Below are positions 57,571 through 64,000 of a stretch of DNA of 64,000 nt, piece after piece; the stretch's first letter is position 1; the number at the start of each line of letters is the position of its first letter. This DNA comes from UBA4644 sp900555855 (GTDB lineage: Bacteria > Bacillota > Clostridia > Oscillospirales > Butyricicoccaceae). The position numbers and the translations under genes are program-made. The notes under the pieces are model-generated. The model saw only the letters and a list, made by a program, of their open reading frames with translations. It was not told the origin of the DNA and ran no database searches. The stretch is from assembly GCA_052289195.1 (NCBI GenBank), contig DAWAJD010000004.1, positions 1 to 64,000 on the forward strand, read 5' to 3'.

Positions 57571-58947
57571 TTACTGCGCCTGCTGCTCCAGCAGATAGCG
57601 GGCCACGGCCACGCCGCTGGCAGACGCATGGGAAAGGGAATGGGTAACGCCGGAGCAGTCGCCGATGACGAAAAGGCCCTTCCGCCGGGTCTCCAGATGC
57701 TGGTCAATCTGCACCTCCATGTTGTAAAACTTGACCTCCACGCCATAGAGCAGCGTGTCGTCGTTGGCAGTGCCGGGGGCGATCTTGTCCAGGGCGTAGA
57801 TCATCTCGATGAGCCCATCCAGGATCCGCTTGGGGATCACCAGGCTCAGGTCGCCGGGGGTGGCGGTGAGGGTGGGCGTCACGAAGCATTCCTGAATGCG
57901 CTTTTCCGTGCTGCGCCGGCCGCGCACCAGGTCGCCGAAGCGCTGGACCATCACGCCGCCGCCCAGCATATTGGAGAGCCGGGCGATGCTCTCGCCATAG
58001 CCGTTGCTGTCCTTGAAGGGCTCGGAAAAATGCTTGCTCACCAGCAGGGCAAAGTTGGTGTTTTCCGTGTGCTTGGCCGGGTCCTCATAGCTGTGGCCGT
58101 TGACGGTGACGATGCCGTTGGTGTTTTCCGTCACCACCACGCCGTGGGGGTTCATGCAGAAGGTGCGCACCAAATCTTCAAACTTCGCGGTGCGGTAGAC
58201 GATCTTGCTTTCATAAAGCTCGTCGGTCAGATGGGAAAAGATCTCTGCAGGCAGCTCCACCCGGACGCCGATATCCACCCGGTTGGAGCGGGTGGGGATA
58301 TCCATGGCTTCGCAGACGGATTCCATCCATTTGCTGCCGCTGCGGCCCACGGAGATGACGCAGGTGCTGCCGGTGAAGGTCTCGCCGTTGGCGGAGATCT
58401 CAAAGCCGCCCTCCACGCTCCGGACGGACTGCACGGGGCAGTCGAAGTGGAAGTCCACCCGGTCCCGCATCTCTTCGTAGAGATTTTCCAGCACCACATA
58501 GTTGATGTCTGTCCCCAGATGGCGGACTTGGGCGTCCAGCAGGTGCAGGCCGTTTTCCAGACAGGTCTTTTTGATGGAGGTGTTGGCGGTGGAATAGAGC
58601 CGGGTGCCCTGGCCGCCGTGGGAAAGATTGATCTCGTCCACATAGCGCATCAGGTCCAGCGCCTGCTGCTTGCCCACATATTCATAGAGGGTCCCGCCAA
58701 ACTGATTGGTGATGTTGTATTTGCCGTCGGAAAAAGCGCCTGCGCCGCCAAAGCCGCTCATGATGGAGCAGGCCTTGCAGCCGATGCAGGTCTTGATCTT
58801 TACGCCGTCGATGGGACAGCGGCGGCTGGCCAGCGGACGGCCCATCTCAAACACGCCGATCTTCAGCGGCTTCTTCGCGCGGAGCAGCTCATAGGCGGTG
58901 AAGATGCCGCCGGGGCCCGCGCCAATGATGATGACATCGTAATTCAT
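57571..58947 (-). CDS. NAD(P)/FAD-dependent oxidoreductase
   Basis: A 458-residue flavoprotein. The FAD motif VIIIGAGPGGIFTAYELL opens it, CIGCKACSIMSGFGGAGAFSDGKYNIT near 60 is a conserved family block, and FVIGDCSGVTHSLSHASASG near 430 closes the FAD site. It belongs to the uncharacterised FAD-dependent dehydrogenases common in anaerobes. The CxxC could be redox active. ATG at 58947 follows AGGAGCC; a long extension upstream is not supported. A hairpin with a T-rich end lies in the leader. Confidence 0.88.
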   Translation of the reverse strand: MNYDVIIIGAGPGGIFTAYELLRAKKPLKIGVFEMGRPLASRRCPIDGVKIKTCIGCKACSIMSGFGGAGAFSDGKYNITNQFGGTLYEYVGKQQALDLMRYVDEINLSHGGQGTRLYSTANTSIKKTCLENGLHLLDAQVRHLGTDINYVVLENLYEEMRDRVDFHFDCPVQSVRSVEGGFEISANGETFTGSTCVISVGRSGSKWMESVCEAMDIPTRSNRVDIGVRVELPAEIFSHLTDELYESKIVYRTAKFEDLVRTFCMNPHGVVVTENTNGIVTVNGHSYEDPAKHTENTNFALLVSKHFSEPFKDSNGYGESIARLSNMLGGGVMVQRFGDLVRGRRSTEKRIQECFVTPTLTATPGDLSLVIPKRILDGLIEMIYALDKIAPGTANDDTLLYGVEVKFYNMEVQIDQHLETRRKGLFVIGDCSGVTHSLSHASASGVAVARYLLEQQAQ

Positions 58948-58984
58948 GATCAGGCTCCTGTTCTCATTCGCGATTTTCAAAAGA

Positions 58985-59024
58985 AAACGGCTCCATATCC
59001 CTTCGCAGGGATACAGAGCCGTTT
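58985..59024 (-). promoter_or_regulatory. Hairpin in the leader of the FAD oxidoreductase gene (possible attenuator)
   Basis: AAACGGCTC and GAGCCGTTT form the outer stem, with TATCCC/GGGATA inside and a TTCG-type loop. On the minus strand TTTTCTTTT follows, so it looks like an intrinsic terminator 38 bases before the start codon. A TTGACA further upstream suggests transcription begins before the hairpin. Confidence 0.45.
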
Positions 59025-59095
59025 GGTGTATCCTCATTTACCCTATCATAAAAGAAAAAGCGCTGTCAAGAGAAAAAAGAAAAATGAAAGAAAAT

Positions 59096-59482
59096 TTACA
59101 CTTCTGCCCGCCAGAGCCCATCCCGGGAGCAGAAGGCATAGGCGGCCACGGGGAAGTCGCCCTCCAGACGAAACACCGCCCGGGGCGGCCCGGCCGGCGG
59201 CAGCAGACGGTATTGTCCGCCGTAGCGGGTCTGGAGCAGAATCCAGAGGATCCGGTGCTCCGGCAGGGAGGGATGGGGCTGGGCGCCCACCTCCACGGTG
59301 ACGGTGTCGCCCTGCAGGCGCACCCGGGGCAGATGGGTCTCCGCGGGCTCGCCGCCCTCCGGGCCGGTCTTGGACAGCAGGACGGTCATGGGCCTGCCGC
59401 AGCAGCAGAGACAGCCCTCGCCCTCCCGCAGCAGCGCCGCCAGACTGCCGCAGCAGGGACAGCGGAAAAATAAGTGCTCCAT
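59096..59482 (-). CDS. Desulfoferrodoxin-like protein (superoxide reductase family) with one ligand changed
   Basis: A 128-residue protein of the desulfoferrodoxin type. The N-terminal rubredoxin-like site has CPCC (8-11) and LCCCGRPM (25-32). The superoxide reductase iron site keeps His 50 (AETHLP), His 70 and His 76 (PHPSLPEH) and Cys 118 (FCSRDGLW), matching His49, His69, His75 and Cys116 of the known enzymes. The fifth ligand, normally His in C-x2-HG, is Asp 121. Activity may be changed or lost. GGGAGG precedes ATG at 59482. Confidence 0.85.
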   Translation of the reverse strand: MEHLFFRCPCCGSLAALLREGEGCLCCCGRPMTVLLSKTGPEGGEPAETHLPRVRLQGDTVTVEVGAQPHPSLPEHRILWILLQTRYGGQYRLLPPAGPPRAVFRLEGDFPVAAYAFCSRDGLWRAEV

Positions 59483-59537
59483 GCCAAAGCCTCCCTTTTG
59501 CAAACAGCATATGCGCCGGGAGCCGCCATTATGCGTC

Positions 59538-59566
59538 TTGACAAAAAATCCGGGGACCGCTACAAT
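59538..59566 (+). promoter_or_regulatory. Promoter of the M18 aminopeptidase gene
   Basis: TTGACA at 59538-59543 and TACAAT at 59561-59566 with a 17-base spacer. Confidence 0.8.
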
Positions 59567-59616
59567 AGAAGAGGAAAAATCGTCCGCCTGCGGCGGACAG
59601 AATGGAGCGAAGAAGC

Positions 59617-61014
59617 ATGGAAAATAAGGTTGCATGGAAGAAATATTCCGGCCAGGACCTGCAGGCGCTGGAGCAGCTCTGCGGCGAATACAAGACCTTC
59701 CTGGATGAAGGCAAGACAGAACGGGAATGTGTGAAGGAGGCCGTGGCCATGGCAGAGGCCGCCGGCTACCGGGAGCTGTATGCCGCCCTGAAGGCCGGCC
59801 AGCCCCTGGCTCCCGGCGCAAAGCTCTATGCCGTCTGCATGGAGAAGACGCTGGCGCTATTCCATCTGGGCCAGCAGCCTTTGGAGCAGGGCATGAACAT
59901 CCTGGGCGCGCACATCGATTCTCCCCGGGTGGATGTGAAGCAGAATCCCCTGTATGAAAACGAGGGCTTCGCCTATCTGGACACCCATTACTACGGCGGC
60001 ATCAAGAAATATCAGTGGGTGACCCAGCCCATGGCGATCCATGGCGTCATCGTCCGGAAGGACGGCGCCGTGCAGGAGGTCCGCATCGGCGAGGACGAGA
60101 GCGACCCGGTGTTCGTCTTCTCCGATCTGCTGATCCATCTTGCCGGCCAGCAGCAGGAGAAAAAGGCCGCGCAGGTGATCCCCGGCGAGAGCCTGGATCT
60201 GCTGGTGGGCAACCGTCCGCTGGAGGAGAGCGCGCTGGAAAAGGACGAGAAGAGCGCCGTCAAGGCCAATGTGCTGGCGCTGCTCCGGGAAAAATACGGC
60301 GCGGAGGAGGCGGACTTCGCTTCTGCCGAGCTGGAGATCGTCCCCGCCGGCAAGGCACGGGACTGCGGCTTTGACCGGAGCATGATCCTGGCCTACGGTC
60401 AGGACGACCGCATCTGCGCCTTCACCTCCCTCTGGGCCATGCTGCAGGAAAGCGAGACGCCCCGGCGCACCGCCTGCTGCCTGCTGGTGGATAAGGAGGA
60501 GATCGGCAGCGTGGGCGCTACCGGTATGTCCTCCCTGTGGTTTGAAAATGTGGTGGCGGAGCTGATCGCCGCCCTGCAGGGCGAATCCTATCTGGCCACC
60601 CGCCGGGCGCTGGCCGCTTCCCGGATGCTTTCCTCCGATGTGAGCGCCGGCTATGATCCCCTGTTTGCCGAAGCCTTTGAAAAGCGCTCCTCCGCCTTCC
60701 TGGGCCAGGGCATGACCTTCAATAAGTTTACCGGCTCCCGGGGCAAGGGCGGCTCCAACGACGCCAACGCCGAATATCTGGGCGCCATCCGGAAGATCAT
60801 GGACGATGCCGATGTGGCCTATCAGTTTGCCGAGCTGGGCAAGGTGGATGTGGGCGGCGGCGGCACCATCGCCTATATCATGGCCAAATACGGCATGGAG
60901 GTCATCGACAGCGGCGTGGCCCTGCTGAGCATGCACGCCCCCTACGAGCTCAGCTCCAAGGCGGATATTTACGAGGCGGCCCGGGGCTATCGGGCCTTCC
61001 TGAAAAACGCCTGA
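59617..61014 (+). CDS. M18-family aminopeptidase
   Basis: A 465-residue cytoplasmic zinc aminopeptidase. The metal and catalytic residues are visible in NILGAHIDSPRVDVKQNP near 95, LLVDKEEIGSVGATG near 297, DVSAGYDPLF near 345 and LSMHAPYELSSKADI near 440. Members remove N-terminal (often acidic or neutral) residues during peptide use. ATG at 59617 is chosen with GGAG eight bases upstream; an in-frame ATG at 59602 precedes that site. Single gene with its own promoter and terminator. Confidence 0.93.
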   Translation: MENKVAWKKYSGQDLQALEQLCGEYKTFLDEGKTERECVKEAVAMAEAAGYRELYAALKAGQPLAPGAKLYAVCMEKTLALFHLGQQPLEQGMNILGAHIDSPRVDVKQNPLYENEGFAYLDTHYYGGIKKYQWVTQPMAIHGVIVRKDGAVQEVRIGEDESDPVFVFSDLLIHLAGQQQEKKAAQVIPGESLDLLVGNRPLEESALEKDEKSAVKANVLALLREKYGAEEADFASAELEIVPAGKARDCGFDRSMILAYGQDDRICAFTSLWAMLQESETPRRTACCLLVDKEEIGSVGATGMSSLWFENVVAELIAALQGESYLATRRALAASRMLSSDVSAGYDPLFAEAFEKRSSAFLGQGMTFNKFTGSRGKGGSNDANAEYLGAIRKIMDDADVAYQFAELGKVDVGGGGTIAYIMAKYGMEVIDSGVALLSMHAPYELSSKADIYEAARGYRAFLKNA

Positions 61015-61078
61015 TCCCATCGGAACAAGCCCCCTGTGCATAAGCGGCACGCCGGCTGTATGGCCGGATGCATATTTT

Positions 61079-61109
61079 GCGGCCCGGCAGGATTGCCGGG
61101 CCGCTTTTT
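61079..61109 (+). terminator. Terminator after the M18 gene
   Basis: GCGGCCCGGCA and TGCCGGGCCGC form an 11-bp stem followed by T5. Confidence 0.92.
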
Positions 61110-61130
61110 GCAGATCATAAAAAGAGGACA

Positions 61131-61200
61131 AAAGAATAAATATTCAAATCATATTCGTTTAATTTCATAAAAATGCGGAAAAATAAATGATAATTCAAAG
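61131..61200 (+). promoter_or_regulatory. ARG-box-like sites upstream of the arginine deiminase operon
   Basis: The 303-base gap before arcA is AT-rich at 61110-61240 in an otherwise GC-rich region. It holds three sequences like the ArgR/AhrC box core TGAATAAAAATTCA: AGAATAAATATTCA at 61133-61146, TTCATAAAAATGCG at 61164-61177 and TAAATGATAATTCA at 61184-61197. The last two begin 20 bases apart, and all lie just upstream of the -35. AhrC is a known activator of arginine catabolic genes. Confidence 0.5.
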
Positions 61201-61201
61201 A

Positions 61202-61230
61202 TTGACAATGCATTGATTGTATATTATAAT
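61202..61230 (+). promoter_or_regulatory. Consensus promoter of the arc operon
   Basis: TTGACA at 61202-61207 and TATAAT at 61225-61230 with a 17-base spacer: both hexamers are perfect. Confidence 0.88.
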
Positions 61231-61317
61231 ATCAAAAGAGAAAAGGAGCGCGGAAGGGCGGCCCCCGGCGAAGCCGCCGCCCCTCCGGGAGATCTGCCAA
61301 GGAAAGGGCGTGATGAA

Positions 61318-62559
61318 ATGGCGATCTGTGTGAAAAGTGAGATCGGCCCGCTGAAAAAGGTGCTGCTCAAGCGCCCGGGGACGGAGCTGGAGCATCTTAC
61401 GCCGGATACGCTGGAGGAGCTGCTGTTTGACGATATCCCTTATCTGGCGGCGGCCCAGCAGGAGCATGATGAGTTTGCCAGAAGACTGCGGGAATGCGGC
61501 GTTGAGGTGGTCTATCTGGAGGATCTGGCGGCGGAGACGCTGGCTGGAGAGGAAGGGCTGCGGGAGCAGTTCATCAAGGATGTGATCCGTCAGGCGGGCA
61601 GCGCGGCCCAGGGCCACGCACAGCTGCTGGAGGAATATCTGCTGAGCATCCGGGACGCCAGAGCGCTGGTGCTCAAGACCATGTCCGGCGTCACCATGGC
61701 GGAGATCTCCGGCAAAAGCGAGCAGCGGCTGTCGGATCTGGTGCGCTCCGGCCAGCAATTTCTCATGCCGCCGGTGCCCAACCTGTATTTTACCCGGGAT
61801 GTGTTTGCCAGCGTGGGCTGCGGCGTCAGCCTGAACCATATGCATTCCGCCACCCGGAACCGGGAAGTGATCTATGCGGATTATATCCTGCACCATCATC
61901 CGGATTTCAAAGGCAGGCTCCCCTTTTATTACACGCCGGATCAGTGCTTCAGCATAGAGGGCGGCGACATTCTGAACCTCAGCCCGGAGACCCTCTGCGT
62001 GGGCCTCTCCCAGCGGACCCAGCCGGAGGCGGTGGAGATCCTGGCGCGGAATATCTTTGCCGACGAGGGCTGCGCCATCCGCACCATCCTTGCCATCGAG
62101 ATCCCCAACACCCGGGCGTTCATGCATCTGGATACGGTGTTCACCCAGATCGGTGTGCAGACCTTCGTGGTCCATCCCGGCATTATGAACACCATGCGCA
62201 TCTTTGAGCTCACCGGAAAAGGGGAGAAGGAGGTCCGGGTGCGGGAGGTCATGCTGCCGCTGGGACAGGCGCTGGCCAAATATCTGGAGCTGGACCGGGT
62301 GGAGCTGATCCGCTGCGGCGGCGGCAACCAGATCGCAGCGGCCCGGGAGCAGTGGAACGACGGCTCCAACACCCTCTGTATCAGGCCAAATACCATCGTG
62401 GTCTATGACCGGAACTATATCACCAACCGCCTGCTGGAGGAGGCCGGCGTGGAGGTCATCAAGACGCCCAGCTCCGAGCTTTCCCGCGGGCGGGGCGGCC
62501 CCCGCTGCATGAGCATGCCGCTGGTGCGGCTGCCGGTGACCCAAAGCGAAGCGCTCTGA
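61318..62559 (+). CDS. arcA: Arginine deiminase
   Basis: A 413-residue guanidino-modifying enzyme that converts L-arginine to citrulline and ammonia. It has SEIGPLKKVLLKRPGTELEHL at the start, NLYFTRDVFASVG near 160, FSIEGGDILNL near 220, and the catalytic Cys in SRGRGGPRCMSMPLVR near 400. ATG at 61318 gives the family start MAICVKSEIGPL; an upstream in-frame extension is GC-rich leader. It is the first gene of the arc operon, 45 bases before the carbamoyltransferase gene. Confidence 0.97.
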   Translation: MAICVKSEIGPLKKVLLKRPGTELEHLTPDTLEELLFDDIPYLAAAQQEHDEFARRLRECGVEVVYLEDLAAETLAGEEGLREQFIKDVIRQAGSAAQGHAQLLEEYLLSIRDARALVLKTMSGVTMAEISGKSEQRLSDLVRSGQQFLMPPVPNLYFTRDVFASVGCGVSLNHMHSATRNREVIYADYILHHHPDFKGRLPFYYTPDQCFSIEGGDILNLSPETLCVGLSQRTQPEAVEILARNIFADEGCAIRTILAIEIPNTRAFMHLDTVFTQIGVQTFVVHPGIMNTMRIFELTGKGEKEVRVREVMLPLGQALAKYLELDRVELIRCGGGNQIAAAREQWNDGSNTLCIRPNTIVVYDRNYITNRLLEEAGVEVIKTPSSELSRGRGGPRCMSMPLVRLPVTQSEAL

Positions 62560-62604
62560 ACCCTGAAATACTGACAAATCAAAACGATCAAGGAGGAAAT
62601 CATT

Positions 62605-63600
62605 ATGCCCGTCAATTTGAAAGGCCGTTCTTTTCTGACCCTGAAGGATTTTACCCCCGACGAGATCCGTTATCTGCTGAAGCTTGCCGCCGACCTGAAG
62701 AGCAAAAAGCGCGCCGGCATCCGGGGCGAGCTGCTGCGGGGAAAAAACATCGTACTGCTCTTTGAAAAGACCTCCACCCGCACCCGCTGCGCCTTTGAGG
62801 TGGCCGCCATGGACGAAGGCGCCGGCGTCACCTTCCTGGATTCCAAGTCCTCCCAGATGGGCAAGAAGGAGAGCATGGCCGACACCGCAAAGGTGCTGGG
62901 TCGCTTTTACGACGGCATCGAATACCGCGGCTTTGATCAGGCCGTGGTGGAGGGGCTGGCGAAGCATTCCGGCGTCCCCGTCTGGAATGGGCTCACCGAT
63001 GTGGATCATCCCACCCAGGCGCTGGCCGACATTCTGACGCTGGTGGAAAATACTGCCAAGCCGCTGAACAAGTGCAAGCTGGTTTTCTGTGGCGACACCC
63101 GCAACAATGTGGCCTATTGTCTGATGTATATCTGCGCCAAGCTGGGCATCCACTATGTGGGCTGGGGCCCCGAAGCGCTGGCTCCCGCCGCCGAGGTGGT
63201 GGAGTATTGCCGCCAGGTGGGCAGAGAGACCGGCGCCCGGGTGGAATATGGCGAGGATCCCGCCCTGCTCAAGGGCGCAGACGCGCTGTATACCGATATC
63301 TGGGCCTCCATGGGCGAGGAAGAAAAGATCCCCGAGCGGGTGCGCCTGCTGACGCCCTTCCGGGTCACGGGAGAGGTCTTTGCCGCCACGGAAAACCCCG
63401 ACTGCATCTTCCTGCACTGCCTGCCCTCCTTCCATGATTTTGAGACCACCATGGCCAAGAGCCAGCTGGAGCTGGGCTATGATATCCGCGAGGTCACCGA
63501 CGAGGTGTTCCTTTCGGAGCGGAGCCGCGTCTTTGACGAGGCGGAAAACCGGATGCATACCATCAAGGCCGTGCTGGTAGCCACCATCGGCAGCGTTTGA
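62605..63600 (+). CDS. argF: Ornithine carbamoyltransferase (catabolic, arcB type)
   Basis: A 331-residue transferase. The carbamoyl-phosphate site is EKTSTRTRCAFEVAA near 55, HPTQALADILTL near 134 is present, and the ornithine loop HCLPSFHD near 273 completes the site. In this operon it works backwards, splitting citrulline into ornithine and carbamoyl phosphate. AGGAGG precedes ATG at 62605. The carbamate kinase gene follows after 18 bases. Confidence 0.96.
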   Translation: MPVNLKGRSFLTLKDFTPDEIRYLLKLAADLKSKKRAGIRGELLRGKNIVLLFEKTSTRTRCAFEVAAMDEGAGVTFLDSKSSQMGKKESMADTAKVLGRFYDGIEYRGFDQAVVEGLAKHSGVPVWNGLTDVDHPTQALADILTLVENTAKPLNKCKLVFCGDTRNNVAYCLMYICAKLGIHYVGWGPEALAPAAEVVEYCRQVGRETGARVEYGEDPALLKGADALYTDIWASMGEEEKIPERVRLLTPFRVTGEVFAATENPDCIFLHCLPSFHDFETTMAKSQLELGYDIREVTDEVFLSERSRVFDEAENRMHTIKAVLVATIGSV

Positions 63601-63618
63601 CAGAACAGGAGGACGCTT

Positions 63619-64000
63619 GTGGAGACGATTGTGATCGCTCTGGGCGGCAACGCCCTCACCATTGGCGGAAAGCTGGCTGACGCGGAGACGCAGCTCTCGA
63701 TCATCGACAATACCTCCCTTCAGATCGCGGATATCATTTCTCAGGGCTACCGTGTGGTCATGACCCACGGCAATGGCCCCCAGGTGGGAGGGATCGTGTT
63801 GCAGAACGAGGCCTCCGCAGAGACTACACCGTGCATGCCCTTTGATGTCTGCGGCGCCATGAGCCAGGGCATGCTGGGCTATCATATGACCCAGGGCCTG
63901 CAGCGGGCCATGCGTCTGCGGGGCAAGGCCGGCAGTCCGGTGGCTCTGATCACCCAGGTGGTGGTGGACCCGGCGGATCCCGGCTTTCAAAACCCCACCA
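63619..64000 (+). CDS. arcC: Carbamate kinase (partial, cut by the window end)
   Basis: The first 127 codons of a carbamate kinase, which makes ATP and ammonia/CO2 from carbamoyl phosphate as the last step of the deiminase pathway. It starts with GTG at 63619 after AGGAGG and reads VETIVIALGGNAL, then VVMTHGNGPQVGGIVLQNE near 45 and FDVCGAMSQGMLGYHMTQGL, all family signatures. The frame runs open to the window edge, so the C-terminal half is not seen. Confidence 0.95.
   Translation, partial: METIVIALGGNALTIGGKLADAETQLSIIDNTSLQIADIISQGYRVVMTHGNGPQVGGIVLQNEASAETTPCMPFDVCGAMSQGMLGYHMTQGLQRAMRLRGKAGSPVALITQVVVDPADPGFQNPT

Noticed and set aside
61195..63990. 931-residue minus-strand frame across the arc operon
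   Set aside because: Antisense shadow spanning two unmistakable genes (arcA and argF) and the edge of a third; His/Gln-rich nonsense composition.

Overview
The window looks like a GC-rich chromosomal segment of an anaerobic Clostridia-class Firmicute, most likely an Oscillospiraceae/Oscillospirales-type gut bacterium. This rests on strong AGGAGG-type ribosome binding sites, a tyrosine T-box leader, RecD2 instead of RecBCD, a ComF protein, DUF1385/DUF3793/DUF2325/DUF2812 proteins, a FeoB with its Cys-rich partner, a desulfoferrodoxin, and an arginine deiminase operon. The placement is inferred from gene content; no rRNA is present. No prophage, transposase, integrase or CRISPR array was seen.

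Layout. 1-4019: tail of a surface-type protein, a 2-hydroxyacid dehydrogenase with a YihY membrane protein, a YhaM-like nuclease and a TIM-barrel protein. 4026-9301: a ferrous-iron block on the minus strand (feoA, feoA, feoB, Cys-rich membrane protein, DtxR-like repressor, DUF2325, DUF3793), facing a second DtxR-like regulator. Copies of an 18-bp operator tie these units together. 9302-9721: a noncoding element with 20-bp terminal inverted repeats. 9722-17377: a housekeeping run (SpoU methylase, dprA, topA, trmFO, plsX, acpP, rnc), largely translationally coupled. 17405-19641: Tyr T-box, MBL hydrolase and tyrS. 19863-20347: five tRNAs (Gly, Arg, His, Gln, Lys). 20435-21055: a small HTH regulator facing a small unknown gene across paired operators.

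21222-27619: a clostripain-type protease lipoprotein, then a five-gene unit of sigma factor, probable anti-sigma protein, lipoprotein, MBOAT acyltransferase and DHHW protein, suggesting sigma-controlled O-acylation of an envelope polymer. 27678-31893: an SAM methyltransferase and mtaB on the minus strand, a D,D-carboxypeptidase and a small P-loop protein. 31996-39245: an integrin-like-repeat lipoprotein abutting a two-component system, then DUF1385, prmC, and an EcoRI-family restriction endonuclease with an adenine methylase, just before recA. 39328-50599: recA, recX, rimO, pgsA, cysS, a kinase gene broken by an in-frame TGA, an LD-carboxypeptidase, a methyltransferase, recD2, comF and mreB.

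50624-50966: an array of seven consecutive hairpins flanked by a 29-bp direct repeat. 50992-59482: DUF2812/PadR, an anion permease, a manganese-type (yybP-ykoY) riboswitch with a GDT1-family exporter, an amidohydrolase-like protein without its metal ligands, a THF riboswitch with a folate ECF S component, a small lipoprotein, an FAD oxidoreductase and a desulfoferrodoxin lacking one iron ligand. 59617-64000: an M18 aminopeptidase and the start of an arginine deiminase operon (arcA, argF/arcB, arcC cut by the window edge) preceded by ARG-box-like sites.

Together the accessory content points to an iron- and manganese-regulated anaerobe that takes up folate, ferments arginine and remodels its envelope. 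The most unusual items are the two noncoding elements, the shared feo operator, the EcoRI-type system, and three genes with lost key residues or an in-frame stop.
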